Source: an uncultured Pelagibacteraceae bacterium (lineage in GTDB: Bacteria > Pseudomonadota > Alphaproteobacteria > Pelagibacterales > Pelagibacteraceae). From it: 64,000 nucleotides of DNA. Of this stretch, positions 31,877-39,470 are shown piece after piece. Position 1 is the first letter of the stretch, and each line of letters starts with the position of its first letter. The notes beneath the pieces were generated by a model. It was not told the DNA's origin and searched no databases. It saw only the letters and a program-made list of their open reading frames with translations. The position numbers and the translations under genes were made by a program. The stretch is from NCBI GenBank assembly GCA_902583635.1, contig CACHWJ010000001.1, forward strand, positions 62,001 through 126,000, in the 5' to 3' direction.

Positions 31877-33735
31877 TAATGTAAAAATTCATTAATAATC
31901 CCTTGTAAATCTGAGTCTGAAATATTTTCATCAATTGGATCTACACCTTCAGACTCTTTGAGAGACATTTGTGTTAAATCAGGGTCATTTAAAAATCTTC
32001 CCATATCATCTATTTTTCTTTGTAAAGAGTGATTTACCGCTAAATCAATATTTTTTAAAGTTTTAGGTATTTTGTTTTGTAGAACTTGTATATTTTTCTG
32101 GTCATTATTTCCCAATCTACAAATTCTATCTATAGACTGTAGATATTGATCAGCTTGAAAACTTCTATCTAAATAAATTGCATTATGACAAGCATGATGC
32201 AAACTTATTCCTTCTGCACATGAAGCATAGTTTGCAATTAAAACCATACAATCAGAATTTATGTCTTTAAATTTTTTTATTTTATATTTTCTAGTTTCAA
32301 GCTCTTCATCATCATTGCCCATTTTTACACCGCCGTGTATAAATTCAGCATTTAAATCTTTTAGTAGATAATTTCCAAGATATTCTATATTCCACTTAAA
32401 ATAACTCCATATAACAGTTTTTTTTCCTTCTTTAGCAAGACGTCTAGCCTCTTTGCATGCATATCTGATCTTAGACGATCCTCCATCTTGTTCTTCTTTA
32501 ACTAAAGCTCTATGAATATTAAAATCAATGTTTTCACCTAAAATAATATCTCCTTCTTCTTCCTGTCTACGTGTAACCAAAACAGGATTACTTGAAATTT
32601 GGATGAGTTTAATAATTGATTGTCTTATTTTTTTTGAATTAGAATAATTGATAGTAGAATTTTTTTTTAGTGAAGCTAGTAATGGGTTTAAAACTTTGGT
32701 GTATAAAGCCATTTGAGGTTTAGACATATCTACATTTATTAGTTTTATATTTGGCTCTTTAAGACCAAGTTCTTTCTTCGTTGTTCTAACCCAAAATCTG
32801 CCACCTGTGTATTCAGGACCTGGGTATAAAAATTGAAATTGAGTATTTATATCCTCTAATCTATTTGGAGCAGGTGTACCTGATAAAATATCTTTCCTTA
32901 CAAAATTTACTCTATAAGCCAAACTTAAGACAGCTTGAGATCTTTGAGCACCTTCGCTTTTAATTTTATGACTTTCATCTAAAATAAAATGAACTCTATT
33001 TTTATTAACAAAATTAGCAATTAGATTTCCCTTTGAAATTAACATTTCATAATTAATAATAAAGTTTTTTGCTCCTGAATTGAGTTTTTTCTTTATTGAG
33101 TTATATGTGCCAGTAAGCTCAACTAATCCCTCTTCCTTTAATTTACAATTGTCGTTCAAGCAGTCTTCAAATCCATCTTCCCAACCAAGAAAAGCATTTT
33201 TTGGTGCTACTACGAGCAAACTGTTTACATTAGCTTTTTTGTTATTTCTTAAAAGCAAATGTGCTGCCAATGTTACAGCGGTTTTCCCAGATCCTTGTAC
33301 TGAAAAGTTTGCACCATTAGAGAGTTTTAACAATTGTTTTAAATCTCTTATTTGAAATTCTGTTAATTGTATTTTTGAAAAACCATAAGAACTTAATCTT
33401 TTTATTTCTGTATCATTCAACTCAATATTAAAATTTTTTGATGAGATGAGGTTTTGGTTTTTGATCGTTTCTTGAATTTTTTGTTCTGCTTCTTTGCTAC
33501 AAACTAATTCAAATTTATTAATATCTCTTAAATCTGCTAAGTCATTCAAAATACTTAAAAAAGAAACCCATTCTGCAGTAATTGAAAACTCTTTTTCTTC
33601 TTTAAATGAATTATCTTGAAATTGCTTTATAGTTTTAATTAACTCTTGCCAAACATAGTCTTTAAAATCATTAGATCTTTTTATTTTTACATAAAATTGA
33701 TTATTTTCAGAAACTTGAGAAATGTGCAGTATCAT
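31876..33735 (-). CDS. SNF2-family DNA helicase/translocase
   Basis: 619-residue superfamily 2 ATPase. Seen are a Q-like segment (LTEFQIRDLKQLLKL, 124-138), Walker A VQGSGKT (146-152), motif Ia VVAPKNAFLGWE, the DEAH-like box LDESH (252-256), motif III SGTPAP (285-290), a helicase C domain with VIWSYFKWNIEYL and FIHGG, motif V NYASCAEGISLHHACHNAIYLD and motif VI QSIDRICRLGN. The first ~120 residues are a separate, unrecognised domain. It is 11 bp downstream of the ParB-like gene and one-base coupled to the DUF3883-type gene. SNF2 motors of this type drive DNA translocation in several restriction and anti-phage systems. Confidence 0.88.
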   Translation of the reverse strand: MILHISQVSENNQFYVKIKRSNDFKDYVWQELIKTIKQFQDNSFKEEKEFSITAEWVSFLSILNDLADLRDINKFELVCSKEAEQKIQETIKNQNLISSKNFNIELNDTEIKRLSSYGFSKIQLTEFQIRDLKQLLKLSNGANFSVQGSGKTAVTLAAHLLLRNNKKANVNSLLVVAPKNAFLGWEDGFEDCLNDNCKLKEEGLVELTGTYNSIKKKLNSGAKNFIINYEMLISKGNLIANFVNKNRVHFILDESHKIKSEGAQRSQAVLSLAYRVNFVRKDILSGTPAPNRLEDINTQFQFLYPGPEYTGGRFWVRTTKKELGLKEPNIKLINVDMSKPQMALYTKVLNPLLASLKKNSTINYSNSKKIRQSIIKLIQISSNPVLVTRRQEEEGDIILGENIDFNIHRALVKEEQDGGSSKIRYACKEARRLAKEGKKTVIWSYFKWNIEYLGNYLLKDLNAEFIHGGVKMGNDDEELETRKYKIKKFKDINSDCMVLIANYASCAEGISLHHACHNAIYLDRSFQADQYLQSIDRICRLGNNDQKNIQVLQNKIPKTLKNIDLAVNHSLQRKIDDMGRFLNDPDLTQMSLKESEGVDPIDENISDSDLQGIINEFLH

Positions 33736-33746
33736 CTTTATTTAAA

Positions 33747-35048
33747 TTAAAGATCTTTATCTTTAATAAGTTTTTCAGCTTTTCTAACTACATCTTTTAA
33801 AATTTTCTTTATGTCTCCTTTGTACCTTTCTGGATACTTCATCGAATTCATCGCAGTAACTTTTTGTAAAGCAGACCTAGAATAATTTAATGAAGCCTTA
33901 TCATCACCTGATTGTTCTAATACCTCAATACAAGAGTTTAGAATTTCGATATGTTTATCACCAGATTTTACAGGGACCTGATCAACTATTGTGGCATCTA
34001 TTGCATTTGCTGGATCAACACGCCTCAATCCCCTCATAACATCACTATTATCATCCTTTTTGCTTCTATTATCTTTTACAGAAGTGTATCTACTTTTTAA
34101 ATGACTCAAAACATTGCTAAGATTATTTTTTTTCTGCAATGCCGAAGCAATCTTATAATCTCTATCACCAAAATTACCTGAGTTTACAGATATTATTCTT
34201 GCAATTTTGTATATTAAATCTTTTTCCCCTTTATTTTTATTCCTATGAGCTCTTTCCTCTGTATTTTTCCACAATTGCTCTTGATTTTTAACTTTATCGT
34301 AATCACCAGGACTCTTATGATCATTGTCTAAACAATTATCTATGACGGTAATCAGATTGTATAATCTTTCAATCTCAGGCTCTGTTCTTCCCATGTTGGT
34401 TGCTATTTGCTTATTTGAAAGTTTTAATCTTTTTCTTTCATCTTGAACTTCTAGACATAATGAAATCCAATTATAATCCTGTTTATTTTCTTTAATAACC
34501 TGAAGGAAATTTTCAATTTCTTTAACATCGGTGTCATTAAGATGCTCTTCAATAACAGCACATGGAACTCTTCTATAATTATTGTATTTTTTTTGATCAG
34601 ACTGATATATTTCTCTAATGGCAGCCATTCTTCTGTTTCCATTAATTAGCATTCCATTTGAGTCAATTAACAGAGGCGAGTCTTCTCTAAATGTATTTGT
34701 TGTTTTTAATACTTTGTGAATATTTGCTGTGTTGTCCTGAGAAAGCTTAAACAAAATTTTGTGTTGAATTTTTTGTTGTTGATTATTTTCAAGACCTTTT
34801 TCGAAATAAGATTTAGATAGACTTGAATTAGTTATAAGATGTGATCTTTGAGCGTCTCTAGTTCTACCGTTATTTAAATGGTAAATTGGAATGCCAATAT
34901 CTAACCAAATTATTGGACAAGGTTTAAACTTGTCTTTTATTTTAAAGGTTTCTTTATGACTTATCTTTTTTTTTAGGTTTTCGCGAATTATTTTTTTTCT
35001 CTTTACAATATCAACAACATTGATTTTAAAATTTGTTTCTTCAATCAT
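33747..35048 (-). CDS. ParB/Sulfiredoxin-fold protein with HTH
   Basis: 433 residues, first gene of the leftward ParB-like/helicase/nuclease operon. A ParB N-terminal-like domain is suggested by IGIPIYHLNNGRTRDAQRSHLI (51-72) and by LLIDSNGMLINGNRRMAAIREI (126-147), equivalent to the ParB box where an NTP is bound (dG.vi.G.rR..A). A KorB/ParB-like HTH region follows (LSNKQIATNMGRTEPEIERLYNL, 210-232). The C-terminal 200 residues are charged and not recognised. ParB-fold proteins act in plasmid partition but also as CTP/ATP-dependent sensors or nickases in defence systems. No ParA partner is present, so partition is less likely. Confidence 0.75.
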   Translation of the reverse strand: MIEETNFKINVVDIVKRKKIIRENLKKKISHKETFKIKDKFKPCPIIWLDIGIPIYHLNNGRTRDAQRSHLITNSSLSKSYFEKGLENNQQQKIQHKILFKLSQDNTANIHKVLKTTNTFREDSPLLIDSNGMLINGNRRMAAIREIYQSDQKKYNNYRRVPCAVIEEHLNDTDVKEIENFLQVIKENKQDYNWISLCLEVQDERKRLKLSNKQIATNMGRTEPEIERLYNLITVIDNCLDNDHKSPGDYDKVKNQEQLWKNTEERAHRNKNKGEKDLIYKIARIISVNSGNFGDRDYKIASALQKKNNLSNVLSHLKSRYTSVKDNRSKKDDNSDVMRGLRRVDPANAIDATIVDQVPVKSGDKHIEILNSCIEVLEQSGDDKASLNYSRSALQKVTAMNSMKYPERYKGDIKKILKDVVRKAEKLIKDKDL

Positions 35049-35139
35049 AAAAATTTCGAAGCTACCTTATTTAAACCAAAATTTCGACCAAATAAAAACA
35101 ATTAAATGTAATTTTATAAAATTATAAATGTATTGGATT

Positions 35140-35216
35140 TCAATCCTTTTCTATCGTATTCCGCTGTTTTTATTATCTCCCTTGTTGCGTAATTCGAATC
35201 AAACGAAAAGGATTGA
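35140..35216. promoter_or_regulatory. 12-bp inverted repeat between divergent island operons
   Basis: TCAATCCTTTTC at 35140-35151 and its exact reverse complement GAAAAGGATTGA at 35205-35216 are separated by 53 bp, in the gap between the ParB-like operon and the rightward operon starting at 35280. The placement suggests an operator pair or the boundary of a DNA loop controlling both operons, with the ParB-like protein as a possible ligand. The gap itself is noticeably less AT-rich in its centre (35155-35200). Confidence 0.45.
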
Positions 35217-35279
35217 TACCATTACCAACTACAAATTGTTAACCCTCAAAAAATCAATCAACAATAGGAGTTCGAATAT

Positions 35280-35465
35280 ATGGAAATAGGCCGTGCCTGT
35301 AAGTACTGTCACGTGAGTGCTTACGTTGCGTATGATAACTGCGACCCCGTTTATAAACAATCTTTTAAATTCGAAATATTACCAGGTGAACACAACAGTT
35401 TAGTCTGGGATAAAATCATAAAAATATTTAAGAAAAACGGATACAAAGTAGAGCTCAAATCATGA
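35280..35465 (+). CDS. Small island protein with Cys pair, unknown
   Basis: 61 residues with a good Shine-Dalgarno sequence (AGGAG, 35266-35270) ahead of ATG. It has a CKYC motif (8-11), another Cys at 21, and a C-terminal amphipathic helix WDKIIKIFKKNGYKVE. That ending resembles the end of another short island protein at 36322 (LINVLEKNGFKIK). It overlaps the next gene by 4 bp (ATGA). No family recognised; the ribosome-binding site and coupling support expression. Confidence 0.55.
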   Translation: MEIGRACKYCHVSAYVAYDNCDPVYKQSFKFEILPGEHNSLVWDKIIKIFKKNGYKVELKS

Positions 35466-36025
35466 AAAGAGTTTTACTTATTATTTTATTACATCTATCT
35501 CTTTTTTTTCTTGTATTTGTTTATCAAGCCCAAGCTTCTGAAGAAGAATGGAAAATAGATAGATATGAAAGCCTTGCATTTGCAAGAGTTTACGGTGAGG
35601 TAATACATGGAGATAGTTTAAATTTTTTTATTAATTCTAAAGAAAACTGTGAAAAAGTTTGGCATAATTTTACATTTTATACATATGAACAGCCTGGAGA
35701 TATAAAACAATTATTAAACAAAAATATACCAATAAAAATTAATGATGAAGAAGTAACGGCTCATGTTGATCATATTCAGCCATTCTTAATGGGTTACAGA
35801 GTATTGCTATCTTTAGGATCTTACCCAATTAAAGAATATATTTATAAATTAAACAATTTTTATATTGAGGAAAAAAGATTTGAGATTGAAATAATTGATG
35901 GCATTGACTTTAAAGCCAGTAAATATTTTGATATTCGAAATAATAGCTGGAAACTCGATAAACTTGTCTCTTCAGTATTAGAAGCTAATAAGCTTTGCAA
36001 AGAGATTTTTGATAAAAAATTATGA
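35462..36025 (+). CDS. Exported island protein, unknown
   Basis: 187 residues with a clear signal peptide (MKRVLLIILLHLSLFFLVFVYQAQA, probable cleavage after AQA near residue 25). The mature part mixes strands and helices, with Cys residues near 57 and 181 that could form a disulfide. I do not recognise the family. It is joined by 4-bp overlaps to the small gene before it and to the small membrane-protein gene after it, so the three form one translationally coupled unit. The pairing of an exported protein and a membrane peptide in an island recalls immunity or envelope-modifying cargo, but nothing here proves that. Confidence 0.65.
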   Translation: MKRVLLIILLHLSLFFLVFVYQAQASEEEWKIDRYESLAFARVYGEVIHGDSLNFFINSKENCEKVWHNFTFYTYEQPGDIKQLLNKNIPIKINDEEVTAHVDHIQPFLMGYRVLLSLGSYPIKEYIYKLNNFYIEEKRFEIEIIDGIDFKASKYFDIRNNSWKLDKLVSSVLEANKLCKEIFDKKL

Positions 36026-36228
36026 TAAATGACTTTTTTAATTGGTGTGTATTAGTTCTTGAAATTATGGCTGAATATACTGGTATGTCTTATGAATTAA
36101 TTAACATTCTTATTTTTGTAATTTTGCAACCATTATTAATCCTAATTTTTTTTTATTTATGGCAAAGAGAAAGAAAGAAATTTCGAGAAATTAGTGATTT
36201 TCATGAATATCATAAATCAGAAAAGTAG
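36022..36228 (+). CDS. Small single-pass membrane protein, unknown
   Basis: 68 residues with a short amphipathic N-terminus, one strong hydrophobic helix (about 27-47, INILIFVILQPLLILIFFYLW) and a charged cytoplasmic tail (QRERKKFREIS...). It is coupled by a 4-bp overlap to the exported protein gene upstream. No family recognised. Confidence 0.55.
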   Translation: MINDFFNWCVLVLEIMAEYTGMSYELINILIFVILQPLLILIFFYLWQRERKKFREISDFHEYHKSEK

Positions 36229-36321
36229 TAATTTTGCTTTAGTGTGATATAAATTAACTAGTCTTGATTTAGAACATAACTCTACTTGCTAGGACTATAA
36301 ATAAAACGCTAAAGGAGAAAC

Positions 36322-36495
36322 ATGAAAGTAAAAATACAATCAATAAAAGACTTTTTTAAATCAAAAGAAAAAAAAGGTTTCAAACCTATATTTTTTGAAA
36401 GCATTGGAGGTCAAAACACTTCAAGAGATGAGAAGCTTAAAAATTTGATAAATGTGCTAGAAAAGAATGGATTTAAAATTAAGAATAAAAAATAA
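36322..36495 (+). CDS. 57-residue island ORF with strong ribosome-binding site
   Basis: Short frame starting at ATG 36322, preceded by AAAGGAG (36311-36317) at ideal spacing, the strongest Shine-Dalgarno in this region. The product is Lys-rich and ends in LKNLINVLEKNGFKIKNKK, which resembles the end of the 61-residue protein encoded at 35280 (IIKIFKKNGYKVE). The two may be distant paralogues. No family recognised. The frame stops 3 bp before the right TTTACCAAC repeats. Confidence 0.5.
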   Translation: MKVKIQSIKDFFKSKEKKGFKPIFFESIGGQNTSRDEKLKNLINVLEKNGFKIKNKK

Positions 36496-36497
36496 TT

Positions 36498-36518
36498 TTT
36501 ACCAACGGATTTACCAAC
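36498..36518. repeat. Tandem TTTACCAAC repeats, right end of island
   Basis: Copies at 36498-36506 and 36510-36518, 12 bp apart, in the same orientation as the pair near the left end (28059-28078) and 103 bp before the intact tRNA. A related ATTACCAAC occurs at 35221-35229. Apart from these, the stretch from 36496 to the tRNA start shows no gene. Confidence 0.55.
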
Positions 36519-36621
36519 GAATGCAAAGTTTGTGTATAAAATTATAAAAAAATACAATCTATCGTTTGTAAAGTTAACTTGTGTGAATTTTAAAATTGGT
36601 GTAATACCTAATAAATTTTAA

Positions 36622-36698
36622 GGGCCTGTAGCTCAGTTGGTTAGAGCAGTACACTCATAATGTATTGGTCCCAGGTTCGAGTCCTGGCGGGCCCACCA
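36622..36698 (+). tRNA. tRNA with CAT anticodon (tRNA-Met or tRNA-Ile2), attR
   Basis: Complete cloverleaf with encoded CCA: acceptor GGGCCTG/CGGGCCC, D arm GCTC-AGTTGGTTA-GAGC, anticodon stem GTACA/TGTAT around CTCATAA, and T arm CCAGG-TTCGAGT-CCTGG with normal loop bases. The anticodon CAT fits elongator Met, or Ile2 if the first base is changed to lysidine; the sequence alone does not settle it. Bases 36622-36661 repeat attL exactly, so the 5' half came with the island and the gene was restored on integration. It ends 6 bp before the convergent mlaC stop. Confidence 0.93.
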
Positions 36699-36704
36699 AA
36701 AAAA

Positions 36705-37289
36705 CTAATTTTTAGAAAACTCTTCCAGTGTTTTGAATAGAGCATTAATATCACCATCATTAGAATTTAATATTGATGAAAATTCTTCTTTTTGCGTCCT
36801 TGCCAAACTTAATCCCTCAATAATTAAATCTCTTATTAATGGATTTTCAGGATCTTTTGTATAAATCCTCCAATCAATTTTTACCTCAGGTCTTTCAGAT
36901 GTTTTAACCAACAAACTCTTAACAATAGTATAATTTTCGTTTAATATTTTTTTATCTTTCACCTCTATTTCAGGATTTGTATATTCTGCAAGTCTACTAG
37001 AAAAACTTTTAAGAAAATAGGACTCAAATAATTTTAAATATTTGATTTTTTGATTATTATTTAAATTTTTTCTTGCTGAACCCAATGAGTAATAACCAAC
37101 TCCCCTTATATCGACAGTTTCCTTTGCTATATACTTAAGCTGATTTATTTTTTCTTCTTTAGAAATATCTTTAGATAAAATTTGAGAAGCTCTATTGACT
37201 GTGGACTGAACAAACACGTCTGGTTCGATAGAGTGAACACTTATTGTATTTAAACTGAATATAAATAAAATTAAGAGAACTTTTTTCAT
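36705..37289 (-). CDS. mlaC: MlaC-family periplasmic phospholipid-binding protein
   Basis: 194 residues with a signal peptide (MKKVLLILFIFSLNTISVHS). The mature protein matches the MlaC/Ttg2D family: DIRGVGYYSLGSARKNLN, a helix FESYFLKSFSSRLAEY, then strand segments IVKSLLVKTSERPEVKIDWRIY and LIRDLIIEGLSLARTQKEEFSSIL. MlaC shuttles phospholipids between the outer-membrane MlaA complex and the inner-membrane transporter. It is 21 bp downstream of mlaA in a leftward operon. The MlaFEDB transporter is not in this window. Confidence 0.92.
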   Translation of the reverse strand: MKKVLLILFIFSLNTISVHSIEPDVFVQSTVNRASQILSKDISKEEKINQLKYIAKETVDIRGVGYYSLGSARKNLNNNQKIKYLKLFESYFLKSFSSRLAEYTNPEIEVKDKKILNENYTIVKSLLVKTSERPEVKIDWRIYTKDPENPLIRDLIIEGLSLARTQKEEFSSILNSNDGDINALFKTLEEFSKN

Positions 37290-37310
37290 TAATAAAGAAA
37301 TATATAATTA

Positions 37311-38111
37311 TTATTGACTATCTATTTCTTCCCACTCTTCTTCATTTTTGTATATAACCTCAATATTCCCCCTAGTTTGATTTTCAATTTTATTTTCTCT
37401 ATCTTGTAAATATAAACTTTTTACTGAGGCATAAAAATCTACTGAATTTTTTTCAAGATTATCGATTGAATCAATATTATTAGCTCTAAACTCAATACCA
37501 CTTAAAGCTTTTGAGGTAATAAAAAGACTTTCACTTAAAAACTCATTATTACCATGAACTGAAGCATTATACCAAGGATCTCCTCCCATAACGTTAGCGA
37601 AAGATCCAGCAGTATCCCTCACTGTAGAAGGTCCTAAAACTGGAAGAACTATATAACAACCTGGACCCACACCCCAAGCTCCTAGAGTTTGACCATAATC
37701 TTCTTTAACATATTTTGGAAAACCCATTTTATTAGCCACATCAATAATTCCTAATAGTCCAACTGTTGTATTCACAACCAGTCTTCCAGTATTAATCGCT
37801 GCAGTTTTTACATCTCCTTGTAAAACATTGTTCGGTATTGTTATTAAAGTTGATAAATTTCTTACTGCATTACTTGTACCTTTTTGAATTGGATCTGGTA
37901 ACTTTCTATATCCTTTTGCTATTGGTTTAATGATAGCTTTATCTAAACCCTGATTAAACGAAAAAGTAACTCTGTTAAGTTTTTCAAAACAATCTTTAAT
38001 TTTTTTGGGCTGTTCATTTTTCGATAAGATTAATTCACCATCTGATGCTGCTATGGCGTTAAAAGACAGTATAAAAATTGAAAATAAAATTATTAAAAAT
38101 TTTTTGTTCAT
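37311..38111 (-). CDS. mlaA: MlaA/VacJ-family outer-membrane phospholipid transport protein
   Basis: 266 residues of the MlaA (VacJ) family, which removes phospholipids from the outer leaflet of the outer membrane. Matching blocks are FEKLNRVTFSFNQGLDKAIIKPIAKGYRKLP, LSTLITIPNNVLQGD, RLVVNTTVGLLGIIDVA, DYGQTLGAWGVGPGCYIVLPVLGPSTVRD. A signal peptide is present (LIILFSIFILSFNAIAAS) but ends in an AxA-type site without a lipobox cysteine, so the mature protein may not be a lipoprotein, unlike E. coli MlaA. Cotranscribed with mlaC. Confidence 0.92.
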   Translation of the reverse strand: MNKKFLIILFSIFILSFNAIAASDGELILSKNEQPKKIKDCFEKLNRVTFSFNQGLDKAIIKPIAKGYRKLPDPIQKGTSNAVRNLSTLITIPNNVLQGDVKTAAINTGRLVVNTTVGLLGIIDVANKMGFPKYVKEDYGQTLGAWGVGPGCYIVLPVLGPSTVRDTAGSFANVMGGDPWYNASVHGNNEFLSESLFITSKALSGIEFRANNIDSIDNLEKNSVDFYASVKSLYLQDRENKIENQTRGNIEVIYKNEEEWEEIDSQ

Positions 38112-38200
38112 GGTAATTTATATAATATAAAAAATAAGATTATTAAATAACATTTAAATTTAAAAAATGTCTATAAAGTGTTTATAAATAGACTAAATTT

Positions 38201-38947
38201 ATGCCTAAATCGAGTATAGATACAACCCTGAATTATTCACCTAATTTTGATGTTAAAAAAAGGGGATTAAAAGAAATTAAATTTATTATTTTTCATTACA
38301 CTGGGATGAAAAAAGAAAATCAAGCAATTAATAAATTAATTAATCATAAATCAAAAGTCAGTAGTCATTATTTAATTAAAAATAATGGAAAAATATTAAC
38401 ATTAGTTCCTGAATTATATGTTGCTTGGCACGCTGGTGTTTCGTCTTGGAAAAAATATAAATCAATAAATAAATATTCTATAGGGATTGAGATTAGCAAT
38501 CCAGGACATGAACATTCTTACAAAAAATTTTCGAAAAAACAAATTAAATCAATTTTAAAATTAAGTAGTTATTTAATTAAAAAATATAAAATTAAATCAA
38601 ACTTTATTTTAGGTCACTCTGATATTGCTCCAGACCGTAAAAAAGATCCAGGTGAAAATTTTCCATGGAAATACTTATCAAAAAAAAATATTGGTTATTG
38701 GCATGAGTTGAATGACATAAAAATTTTAAAAAAAAGAAATCAAAAAGTCAGTAAACTAGAAAAAGAAGAATTTTTGAACAATTTATATAAAATAGGATAC
38801 CCAAAAATTATATTCTCTAATCAACGTAAATACTTTCGATTATTAACAATTGCATTTCAGAGAAGGTATAGACAAAAACTTGTAAACGGCTTAATTGATC
38901 AAGAATGTTATTTTATAAGCAAAAACTTATTGAAAAAACCGAAATAA
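38201..38947 (+). CDS. N-acetylmuramoyl-L-alanine amidase (Amidase_2, AmiD/AmpD-like)
   Basis: 248-residue zinc amidase that cleaves the bond between MurNAc and the peptide stem. Zinc-binding and catalytic motifs are seen: FHYTGM (His32), AWHAG, IGIEISNPGHE (Glu) and GHSDIAPDRKKDPG, with His and Asp ligands. The C-terminal part (YRLLTIAFQRRYR) resembles the peptidoglycan-binding tail of AmiD. No signal peptide or lipobox is evident, so it may be cytoplasmic like AmpD or exported otherwise. It diverges from mlaA and lies upstream of rnpB. Confidence 0.88.
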   Translation: MPKSSIDTTLNYSPNFDVKKRGLKEIKFIIFHYTGMKKENQAINKLINHKSKVSSHYLIKNNGKILTLVPELYVAWHAGVSSWKKYKSINKYSIGIEISNPGHEHSYKKFSKKQIKSILKLSSYLIKKYKIKSNFILGHSDIAPDRKKDPGENFPWKYLSKKNIGYWHELNDIKILKKRNQKVSKLEKEEFLNNLYKIGYPKIIFSNQRKYFRLLTIAFQRRYRQKLVNGLIDQECYFISKNLLKKPK

Positions 38948-38984
38948 ATTTTCTTGATATTTTTTAGTTTAGTTATAAATTCTA

Positions 38985-39342
38985 AGAGCCAGATAAATGA
39001 CTTATCGCTTTACATGTTAAAGAGGAAAGTCCGGGCTCTACAAGGAAACAGTGCCAGGTAATGCCTGGCGGGGGCAACCCTAGGGATAGTGCCACAGAAA
39101 ATAAACCGCCATAACATGGTAAGGGTGAAAAGGTGTGGTAAGAGCACACCGGTTCTATTGGTAACAATGAACGCTGGAAAACCCCACTGGGAGCAAGACT
39201 AAGTAGAGATGACATTGTTTTAAAACTAAAAGCCTTCCTTGGCTAGTCATCAGGGTTAGTTGCTTGAGCTTAAGAGTGATCTTAAGCCTAGACAAATGAT
39301 AAGTTTAAATGACAGAACCCGGCTTATAATTTATCTGGCGCT
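38985..39342 (+). ncRNA. rnpB: RNase P RNA (class A)
   Basis: The catalytic RNA for tRNA 5' maturation. Conserved core elements are seen: GAGGAAAGTCCGGGCTC near the 5' end (39020-39036), ACAGTGCCAGGTAATGCCTGGCGGGGG (P10-P12 area), GGTAAGGGTGAAAAGGTGTGGTAAGAGCACACCGG, and the 3' ACAGAACCCGGCTTA core (39313-39326). P1 pairs GCCAGATAAA (38988-38997) with TTTATCTGGC near the 3' end. A TATAAA (38974-38979) sits at the -10 position. Ends are estimated from P1. Confidence 0.93.
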
Positions 39343-39470
39343 TAATATTAATAATAAAAAATAAGTTTCACAAACTATATAGGATAAGTTTCTTTGTTTG
39401 TTCTCATTTATATAATTTAGAGACAATTTTCTTTCTTAATAAAAGAATAATAGGACTAAAATATTAGGTA

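Larger units (their letters stand above)
27985..36661. mobile_element. Genomic island integrated in a tRNA gene (about 8.7 kb)
   Basis: The segment between the two 40-bp tRNA copies separates tRNA-Val/rpoD from the intact CAT tRNA and mlaC. Its genes are of accessory type: small proteins with a recombinase-like DNA-binding domain, a DNA methyltransferase, a ParB-like protein, an SNF2-type helicase, a DUF3883-type nuclease-like protein and short unknown genes. Tandem TTTACCAAC repeats occur just inside both ends. No tyrosine or serine integrase catalytic domain is seen, so the element is either defective or mobilised in trans. Confidence 0.85.

Noticed and set aside
28518-35048. Calling the island module DISARM, BREX, Dnd/Ssp or Dpd
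   Set aside because: Some parts (SNF2 helicase, methyltransferase, ParB-like protein) recall these systems, but their diagnostic genes (DrmB, PglZ, DndCDE, DpdA) are not encoded here.
33747-35048. Plasmid partition system based on the ParB-like protein
   Set aside because: There is no ParA ATPase, no replication initiator and no parS-like repeat array. The gene is coupled to a helicase and nuclease-like gene instead.
27985-36621. Integrase or transposase gene in the island
   Set aside because: I looked for tyrosine recombinase (R..HxxR..Y), serine resolvase and DDE signatures on both strands and saw none. The recombinase-like domain proteins lack any catalytic part.
38982-39215. Open frame of 77 codons on the minus strand
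   Set aside because: It lies entirely within the RNase P RNA gene on the plus strand and has no protein-like support.
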